The notes beneath the pieces are model-generated. The model was given only the letters and a program-made list of their open reading frames with translations. It did not search any database and was not told the DNA's origin. Shown piece after piece: positions 1-7,301 of a stretch of DNA of 7,301 nucleotides. A program made the translations under genes and the position numbers. Positions within the stretch are counted from its first letter, which is position 1. Every line of letters begins with the position of its first letter. Source of the DNA: Rhodospirillaceae bacterium (lineage in GTDB: Bacteria > Pseudomonadota > Alphaproteobacteria > Rhodospirillales > 2-02-FULL-58-16); assembly GCA_030623425.1 (NCBI GenBank), contig JAUXMA010000073.1, forward strand, positions 1 through 7,301. Direction: 5' to 3'.

Positions 1-147
1 AGGGGCGCAGGCGATGCGGGTACATCGTCAAGCGTTCCCGATGTCCCGAGGAAACGGGAAAAGCGATCGTAGGGGTACAATTTAGATGATACAGGCCACT
101 AGGGTTCGAAAATCCCCAAGGACGGCACGGATTGGTCAATCTTCCCG
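1..147. other. Non-coding region downstream of sixA
   Basis: This is the stretch after the sixA stop codon, reaching the window edge. No credible gene lies here on either strand. The only structure seen is an inverted repeat, TTCCCG at 35-40 and CGGGAA at 55-60, with a 14-nt loop. It lies about 90 nt past sixA and has no T-run after it, so it is at best a weak candidate for the operon's transcript end. Confidence 0.5.
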
Positions 148-666
148 TCAACTCTCCAGGTCCCGGGGACAAACAAATTGTTCCAGGCGGGCGCCGCCGG
201 GACCAAGCTCGCGCCAACGCTTGACCGACGTCTTCAGCACCGCCAGCGCCGCCGTCGGATACTTGGAGGTCATGCGTTTCAGTGACGTCGCCTCGGCGTC
301 GCCGGCTAAATTCGCGGCCAGCGCCTCGAGTCCGGGATTGTGGCCGATCACCATCACCTGATCCACCCCATCGTCGAGACGGGCAAGGCGCTCGAGGAGG
401 CCCTTTGGCGACGCGTGATACAACTCTTCCTTAATCTCAACGGGAATGTTTGCGTCCATGGATTGGTGGATGCACTCCAAGGTTTGAAGCGCCCGCTTGG
501 CGGCCGAACAAAGGATGAGGTCAGGGGAAATGCCCTGGTCGCGGAGATAGGTGGCCATCAATTTGCCGGCGCGGCGCCCGCGCTTCTTAAGGGGGCGGTC
601 GAAATCGTCGAGGGACGAATCCTTCCAGCTCGATTTGGCGTGACGCAAGAGATAGAGGATTTTCAT
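148..666 (-). CDS. sixA: SixA-family phosphohistidine phosphatase
   Basis: This 172-residue protein belongs to the histidine phosphatase (phosphoglycerate mutase-like) superfamily, SixA branch. Members remove phosphate through a phosphohistidine intermediate; E. coli SixA acts on phosphohistidine in phosphotransfer proteins. The signature LLRHAKSSW is at the N-terminus, with catalytic His9 preceded by Arg8. A second conserved Arg is in SAAKRALQT (Arg58), an acidic residue lies near Glu80/Glu81, and the second active-site histidine is His109 in GHNPGLE. The length fits a complete single-domain, probably cytosolic enzyme with no signal peptide. The start ATG is preceded by a purine-rich GAGAAAG about 7 nt away, a modest ribosome binding site. 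It lies 51 nt behind ppk1 on the same strand, so it is probably co-transcribed. The family is certain; the substrate is not. PPK1, whose mechanism uses a phosphohistidine, is an attractive but unproven target. Confidence 0.92.
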   Translation of the reverse strand: MKILYLLRHAKSSWKDSSLDDFDRPLKKRGRRAGKLMATYLRDQGISPDLILCSAAKRALQTLECIHQSMDANIPVEIKEELYHASPKGLLERLARLDDGVDQVMVIGHNPGLEALAANLAGDAEATSLKRMTSKYPTAALAVLKTSVKRWRELGPGGARLEQFVCPRDLES

Positions 667-717
667 GCGGGCACTTTCTCGCCGACTGTCGTCTCATACC
701 AACCTATGCGGAGAGGC

Positions 718-3057
<2,340 letters not shown>

Positions 3058-3065
3058 GGCGTCAT

Positions 3066-3070
3066 CTCCT
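3066..3070 (-). promoter_or_regulatory. Ribosome binding site of ppk1
   Basis: AGGAG (within AAAAGGAGATGAC on the minus strand) sits 8 nt before the ppk1 ATG at 3057. It supports translation of the long N-terminal extension, rather than a start at the internal Met75. Confidence 0.8.
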
Positions 3071-3093
3071 TTTCAACGGCGCCCACAAGGGGC

Positions 3094-4020
3094 TTAGTAG
3101 CTCTCCGGAATGAAGTTCTGATAGGTGATGGGGGGGCGGACATAACCCTCTCCCATTTTTCTGGTCTTCAGCTTGATCGGTCCCGGCGTCAAGTCCTCGT
3201 AAGGAATCATGCTGAGCAGATGACTGATGCAGTTCAGCCGCGCCAGTTTTTTGTTGTCGCCATCGACCACGTACCAGGGAGCTTGTTTGATGTCCGTGTG
3301 GTTGAACATATCGTCCTTGGCTTTGGAGTATTCAACCCATTTGTCGCGTGATTCCAGGTCCATGGGGCTCAGTTTCCAGCGCTTGATCGGATTGGTGTTG
3401 CGGTTGTGGAATCGGCGTTCCTGCTCCTCGTCGCTTACCGAAAACCAGTATTTGATCAGAACGATGCCGGAGCGCACGAGCATGCGCTCGAACTCGGGGC
3501 ACGAGCGCAGGAATTCCCGGTGCTCCTCTTCGCCGCAAAAGCCCATCACCCGTTCGACGCCGGCCCGGTTGTACCAACTGCGGTCGAACAAAACCATCTC
3601 GCCCGCCGCCGGCAAATGCGGGGCGTAACGCTGGAAATACCACTGCGTCTTTTGGCGCTCGGTCGGCGTGACTAGCGCCACGACCCGGCAGATGCGCGGG
3701 TTCAGGCACTGCGTGATCCGCTTGATGGTGCCGCCCTTGCCGGCGGCGTCGCGCCCTTCGAAAATGACGACGACCTTCAAACCCTTGGCGTGAATCCACT
3801 CTTGCAGCTTGACCAATTCGACCTGGAGCTTGGCCAGTTCTCTATCATAGACCTTGTTTTTGATTTCTCTTCGTTTGTTCGGCGTGGATTTGGCTTGGCT
3901 TCTTTCCGCCGCCGTCGCCGATTTCACGACGGCTGTTTGTTTGTTTTTGTTGGTTTTTTCGTTGGCGGGAGTTTTGTTCTTGGCGCCATCAGAGATTTTT
4001 CCCTTGACCTTCTTGGCCAT
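3094..4020 (-). CDS. ppk2: Polyphosphate kinase 2 (PPK2 family, class I-like)
   Basis: PPK2 enzymes transfer phosphate between polyphosphate and nucleotides, commonly making ADP/GDP into ATP/GTP or running in reverse. The 308-residue protein is a single P-loop kinase domain, the usual size for one-domain class I enzymes. Walker A is GRDAAGKGG (residues 89-97, Lys95). Walker B and the following loop are LFDRSWYNRAGVERVMGF (Asp146). The lid region includes IKRWKLSPMDLESRDKW, and the C-terminal part has the conserved APWYVVDGDNK. The first ~55 residues are a Lys-, Ala-, Thr- and Asn-rich tail not needed for the fold. I chose ATG at 4020: it gives MAKKVKG with GGAG 8 nt upstream. The frame could open 21 nt earlier only at a TTG, which would cover that ribosome binding site. 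It is first in a probable operon with ppk1 (36 nt downstream) and sixA. Nucleotide preference cannot be read from the sequence. Confidence 0.95.
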   Translation of the reverse strand: MAKKVKGKISDGAKNKTPANEKTNKNKQTAVVKSATAAERSQAKSTPNKRREIKNKVYDRELAKLQVELVKLQEWIHAKGLKVVVIFEGRDAAGKGGTIKRITQCLNPRICRVVALVTPTERQKTQWYFQRYAPHLPAAGEMVLFDRSWYNRAGVERVMGFCGEEEHREFLRSCPEFERMLVRSGIVLIKYWFSVSDEEQERRFHNRNTNPIKRWKLSPMDLESRDKWVEYSKAKDDMFNHTDIKQAPWYVVDGDNKKLARLNCISHLLSMIPYEDLTPGPIKLKTRKMGEGYVRPPITYQNFIPESY

Positions 4021-4028
4021 GATTTTGT

Positions 4029-4032
4029 CTCC
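4029..4032 (-). promoter_or_regulatory. Ribosome binding site deciding the ppk2 start
   Basis: GGAG on the minus strand, 8 nt before the ATG at 4020. It favours that ATG over the in-frame TTG at 4041. Confidence 0.75.
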
Positions 4033-4040
4033 ATCCCTCA

Positions 4041-4069
4041 ACTATATTGTATTACTCAGGATAATCCAA
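4041..4069 (-). promoter_or_regulatory. Candidate proximal promoter of the ppk2-ppk1-sixA operon
   Basis: On the minus strand, TTGGAT (4064-4069) and TATAGT (4041-4046) are separated by exactly 17 nt. The -10 matches the sigma-70 consensus at 5 of 6 positions and the -35 at only 3 of 6. The transcript would start near 4034, giving a leader of only about 15 nt that still includes the GGAG. The short leader and weak -35 lower confidence. Confidence 0.35.
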
Positions 4070-4124
4070 AATGTTGAGGACATTCCTTACGCACAACAAT
4101 GAATAAACGACAAGAATTTATTGG

Positions 4125-4153
4125 AGTATAATATAACCAAAAAACCTCGACAA
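4125..4153 (-). promoter_or_regulatory. Candidate distal promoter of the ppk2-ppk1-sixA operon
   Basis: On the minus strand, TTGTCG (4148-4153) and TATACT (4125-4130) are separated by exactly 17 nt, with 4 of 6 and 5 of 6 sigma-70 consensus matches. Transcription would start near 4118, giving a leader of roughly 100 nt. The -35 box lies inside the second copy of the CGACAAGAA repeat, and the spacer is very AT-rich. Confidence 0.45.
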
Positions 4154-4195
4154 GAAATGGTTTTTTTGGCTTTTTCCTTAATCGGTCGACTGTAT

Positions 4196-4233
4196 CGGTC
4201 AGCCCGACCGTCGGGAGAGCGGGATGACCCGCT
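4196..4233 (-). terminator. Tandem stem-loops after rnd, possible transcript end
   Basis: About 20 nt past the rnd stop there is a perfect 6-bp stem with a 4-nt loop (AGCGGG at 4218-4223, CCCGCT at 4228-4233). Next come overlapping alternatives: CCCG/CGGG (4203-4206, 4212-4215) and CGGTC/GACCG (4196-4200, 4206-4210), which cannot form together. None is followed by a U-tract on the minus strand, so this is not a classic intrinsic terminator. It may stabilise the 3' end or pause polymerase. Confidence 0.3.
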
Positions 4234-4255
4234 TTGTTGCCGCCGAAAGGAGGGT

Positions 4256-5419
4256 TCAGGAATCGGCGCCGGCTTCTTGGCCGAGCAAAACCAATTTCCT
4301 GTCCCTGATGGCGAGGGCGGTGTCGCCGCGCCGCAGCCTCAAGGCCTCTTCGCCGAAAACTTGCCGCCGCCAGCCGTGCAGGGCGGGAACCTGGGCGGTT
4401 TCGCCGTAAGCGGCGATCAACTCGATGTCGGCGGAAGAAGCCAAAAGTTTCTGAGCGACGCCCTTTTCCTCGCATTTCATCTTCAACAACACTTTCAAAA
4501 GCTCAATCACCGGCCCCAATCCGCGAGGCAGGTCGGGTTTTGGCCGCGGTTCCGGACAGTCCTCCTCGGCCACCTCATGACCGCGTTTCACCGCCCGCAA
4601 AATCGCCGCCCCCGCCGGTCCTTCCGCCAGCCGCTGTCCGAGGCCGCGGGTTCGCGCCAGCTCGGCCGCCGTCGATGGCAAATGGTGGGCGATTTCGAGG
4701 AGAGACTCGTCGCGAAGCACTCGATTGCGGGGCAAATCAAGCCGTTGCGCTTCCGTTTCCCGCCATGCCGCCAGTTCCCTGAGCAGCGCCAAAAAACGCC
4801 GGTTGGGGCTCCGCGATTTGATCCGCCGGAAGGCCAGGGCGGGGTCCAGATCGTAGGTTTCCGGAGCGGTCAAGACGGCCATTTCCTCTTCCAGCCAGTT
4901 GGTCCGCCCGTTGCCGGTCAATTTGAGCTGCAATTTTTCATAAACGGACTGCAGATGGATCACGTCGGACAGGGCATAGCTGATCTGACGCTCGCTCAGG
5001 GGCCGCCGCGACCAATCCGTGAAACGGGAGGATTTGTCGATGCGGGCACTGGTGAGTTTGGCGACCAGGACTTCATAGCCGACCTGCTCGCCGAAGCCGC
5101 AAACCATAGCCGCCACCTGGGTATCGAAAACAGGAGTGGGCATGCAACCCGACAAATGAAAGAAAATCTCCAAATCCTGGCGGCCGGCGTGGAAGACCTT
5201 GAGAATTTTCGCATCCGCGAGTAGCCCGAACAAAGGCTTGAGATCGATGCCTTTGGCCAAGGCGTCGATGACGGCGGCGTCGCCGCCGCCGGCCAACTGC
5301 ACGAGGCAAAGCAGGGGCCAATAGGTCTTCTCGCGCATGAATTCGGTATCGACGGCGACATAGGGGGCTTCGGCCAGGCGCTTGCAGAAAGCGGCCAGGG
5401 AGGCGGTGTCGGTGATCAT
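4256..5419 (-). CDS. rnd: Ribonuclease D (3'-5' exoribonuclease)
   Basis: RNase D trims the 3' ends of tRNA precursors and other small structured RNAs as a metal-dependent DEDDy exonuclease in the cytosol. The 387-residue length is normal. Exo I is VDTEFMRE (Asp24, Glu26), Exo II is FHAGRQDLEIF (Asp82), and Exo III is YALSDV (Tyr148, Asp152), so the full DEDD-Tyr set is intact. An HRDC RNA-binding domain follows at about 207-275 (ALLRELAAWRETEAQRLDLPRNRVL). A second, weaker helical C-terminal domain covers about 300-380. The start is fixed closely: an in-frame TGA lies 9 nt upstream of the ATG. The Shine-Dalgarno sequence is poor, and a GGGCC/GGCCC pairing abuts the start codon. It follows the membrane/coiled-coil gene by 50 nt, so the two are probably co-transcribed. 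The sequence is of the alphaproteobacterial type and is the main clue to the organism. Confidence 0.96.
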   Translation of the reverse strand: MITDTASLAAFCKRLAEAPYVAVDTEFMREKTYWPLLCLVQLAGGGDAAVIDALAKGIDLKPLFGLLADAKILKVFHAGRQDLEIFFHLSGCMPTPVFDTQVAAMVCGFGEQVGYEVLVAKLTSARIDKSSRFTDWSRRPLSERQISYALSDVIHLQSVYEKLQLKLTGNGRTNWLEEEMAVLTAPETYDLDPALAFRRIKSRSPNRRFLALLRELAAWRETEAQRLDLPRNRVLRDESLLEIAHHLPSTAAELARTRGLGQRLAEGPAGAAILRAVKRGHEVAEEDCPEPRPKPDLPRGLGPVIELLKVLLKMKCEEKGVAQKLLASSADIELIAAYGETAQVPALHGWRRQVFGEEALRLRRGDTALAIRDRKLVLLGQEAGADS

Positions 5420-5449
5420 GGGCCGCTGTCATACATGCATAACGGGCCC
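5420..5449 (-). promoter_or_regulatory. Possible mRNA hairpin at the rnd start codon
   Basis: GGGCC (5420-5424) can pair with GGCCC (5445-5449) across a 20-nt loop. The stem directly abuts the rnd ATG, and no strong Shine-Dalgarno sequence is visible, so rnd translation may be weak or structure-dependent. The stem is only 5 bp and could be chance. Confidence 0.25.
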
Positions 5450-5469
5450 GACGGAAAGGGAAAGAGGTC

Positions 5470-5817
5470 TCAGGCGACTTTGCTGTCGGCTTGAGCGGAC
5501 TTAGCAACCGCTTGGGAAGGTTCGGCGGCAACGGTGTCCCGGTTCTGCCGCGGTTTGCTTTTTTCCAGTTTCGCCAGGGTTTCCTGGGAGACGGCGCGGG
5601 CTTCTTGCAGGTCGCGAACCTGGTTCGCCAAGGTTTTCATGCGTTCGTTCAAATCGTTTACGGCTTTGTTGTTTTTCTCCAGAGCCGACGACAATTGAGA
5701 GGTCTGCGCTTTCTGCAACATCTGGTTACGGTTTCTGACTTCCTTAAGGGCCTCGCTGGCGAACCACAGCGCCATCAAGGCCACGAACAACCCCGTAAAA
5801 CCTATGATCACCGCCAT
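5470..5817 (-). CDS. Small single-pass membrane protein with coiled coil, function unknown
   Basis: I do not recognise this 115-residue protein. Residues 2-21 (IIGFTGLFVALMALWF core) form one hydrophobic helix, better read as a membrane anchor than a cleaved signal because no cleavage site follows. Residues ~22-87 are charged and heptad-like, rich in Leu, Lys, Glu, Gln and Asn with no Pro, predicting a coiled coil. Residues 88-115 are an Ala/Ser/Gln-rich disordered tail. Positive charges lie only after the helix (KEVRNR), so the positive-inside rule puts the coiled coil in the cytoplasm. The start is well supported: GAGGGGG lies 7 nt before the ATG. It is 50 nt ahead of rnd and may share its transcript. 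An anchor or scaffold role is a guess from shape alone. Codon choice and intact frame argue for a real gene. Confidence 0.75.
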   Translation of the reverse strand: MAVIIGFTGLFVALMALWFASEALKEVRNRNQMLQKAQTSQLSSALEKNNKAVNDLNERMKTLANQVRDLQEARAVSQETLAKLEKSKPRQNRDTVAAEPSQAVAKSAQADSKVA

Positions 5818-6113
5818 CGCGCGTCCCCCTCAACCAAAAACATCAATAATTCAATTTAAAACAACCAAAAATTCAATGTTTACTATATCAATGAAGAATG
5901 AAGTTAGGTAACACAATATGTAGAAGTTATCCAGGCAATATTATTGGCTCCAATTTAGGCAACAATGGCGGCGGCGATCAAGGGGAGGATCAAGGAATAT
6001 CTGTGGATATCTGTCCAAGACGGGATAGAAACAGGACGCAGTTCCTTTCCACTGGCCGTCACGCCAACTTTTTCGGCGGCCGACGGGGGGCGGAACCGTC
6101 CGCTGGCGGCGTC
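5818..6113. other. Intergenic region between the antiporter and the coiled-coil gene
   Basis: These 296 bp contain no supported gene. From about 5831 to 5960 the region is strongly AT-rich; the rest is GC-rich. It holds several short repeats: CAACCAAAAA at 5831-5840 and 5862-5871, ATTCAAT at 5849-5855 and 5871-5877, GATCAAGG at 5976-5983 and 5988-5995, and ATATCTGT at 5997-6004 and 6007-6014. There is also a small inverted repeat, ATTGG-CT-CCAAT (5943-5954). A weak GCGGA/TCCGC hairpin lies just past the antiporter stop, without a U-tract. Confidence 0.6.
5882..5890 (-). promoter_or_regulatory. Candidate extended -10 promoter for the coiled-coil gene and rnd
   Basis: TGATATAGT on the minus strand is an extended -10 element (TGn plus TATAGT, 5 of 6 consensus positions). 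No good -35 box lies at the right distance (TACCTA at 5905-5910), which extended -10 promoters tolerate. Transcription would start near 5875, about 58 nt before the ATG at 5817. The surrounding AT-richness makes chance matches likely. Confidence 0.35.

Positions 6114-7301
<1,188 letters not shown>

Larger units (their letters stand above)
4021..4255. other. Intergenic region between rnd and ppk2
   Basis: These 235 bp separate two minus-strand units. The half next to rnd is GC-rich and holds tandem stem-loops. The half next to ppk2 is AT-rich and holds two candidate promoters and a 9-nt direct repeat CGACAAGAA (4108-4116 and 4148-4156, 40 bp apart). The second copy contains the -35 box of the distal promoter. 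An AT-rich inverted repeat CCAAAAAACC (4137-4146) / GGTTTTTTTGG (4159-4169) overlaps the same promoter. I see no coding sequence and no recognisable Pho box. Confidence 0.6.

Noticed and set aside
101..118. GGTTCGAAAATCC resembles the T-arm of a tRNA.
   Set aside because: The loop and stem lengths do not fit a T-arm, and no anticodon arm, D-arm or acceptor stem can be built around it. A phage attachment remnant is also unsupported.
4021..4041. Upstream extension of PPK2 by seven codons starting at 4041.
   Set aside because: The codon at 4041 is TTG, and this start would place the visible GGAG inside the coding sequence. The ATG at 4020 has ideal spacing.
4137..4180. AT-rich inverted repeat followed by T-runs on the plus strand, like an intrinsic terminator.
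   Set aside because: No plus-strand gene leads into it, the stem is nearly all A-T with a bulge, and it overlaps a better-supported minus-strand promoter.
4021..4255. Possible Pho box ahead of the polyphosphate operon.
   Set aside because: I looked for paired CTGTCAT-like half-sites with an 11-bp period and found none; the TTGTCG copies are 40 bp apart.
4121..5224. A 367-codon open frame on the plus strand opposite rnd.
   Set aside because: It is antisense to a clearly intact RNase D, with Arg/Pro/Gln-rich low-complexity translation and no family features.

Overview
The window is about 7.3 kb of GC-rich bacterial chromosome, with AT-rich gaps between transcription units. All six genes I can support lie on the minus strand, so transcription runs from high to low coordinates. 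The RNase D gene, with its YALSD exonuclease III motif and the RFTDWSRRPLSERQ stretch, looks alphaproteobacterial (Rhodospirillales-like). That assignment is from memory of the family, not a database search. I see no mobile element, CRISPR array, rRNA or tRNA.

Layout in transcription order. (1) 7301-6114: CPA1/NhaP-type Na+(K+)/H+ antiporter, whose 5' end lies outside the window. (2) 6113-5818: non-coding gap with short direct repeats and a probable extended -10 promoter. (3) 5817-5470: a small unrecognised protein with one N-terminal membrane helix and a coiled coil, followed after 50 nt by (4) 5419-4256: ribonuclease D (rnd). (5) 4255-4021: AT-rich gap with tandem hairpins after rnd and two candidate promoters. 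(6) 4020-3094: polyphosphate kinase 2 (PPK2 family). (7) 3057-718: polyphosphate kinase 1 (ppk1). (8) 666-148: SixA-type histidine phosphatase. (9) 147-1: non-coding tail.

Genes 6 to 8 are separated by only 36 and 51 nt and form a probable polyphosphate operon. PPK1 makes polyphosphate from ATP through a phosphohistidine intermediate. PPK2 moves phosphate between polyphosphate and nucleotides. SixA is a histidine-active-site phosphatase of the family that removes phosphate from phosphohistidine proteins. No exopolyphosphatase gene (ppx) lies between ppk1 and rnd, where many alphaproteobacteria would have one. The antiporter and the membrane/coiled-coil gene have no evident functional tie to polyphosphate.

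Most of the window is ordinary, well-known gene families. The points most worth checking are the pairing of sixA with ppk1, a ppk1 that looks unlike the usual alphaproteobacterial type, the lysine-rich N-terminal tail of PPK2, the unrecognised coiled-coil protein ahead of rnd, and the compact promoter region of the polyphosphate operon.
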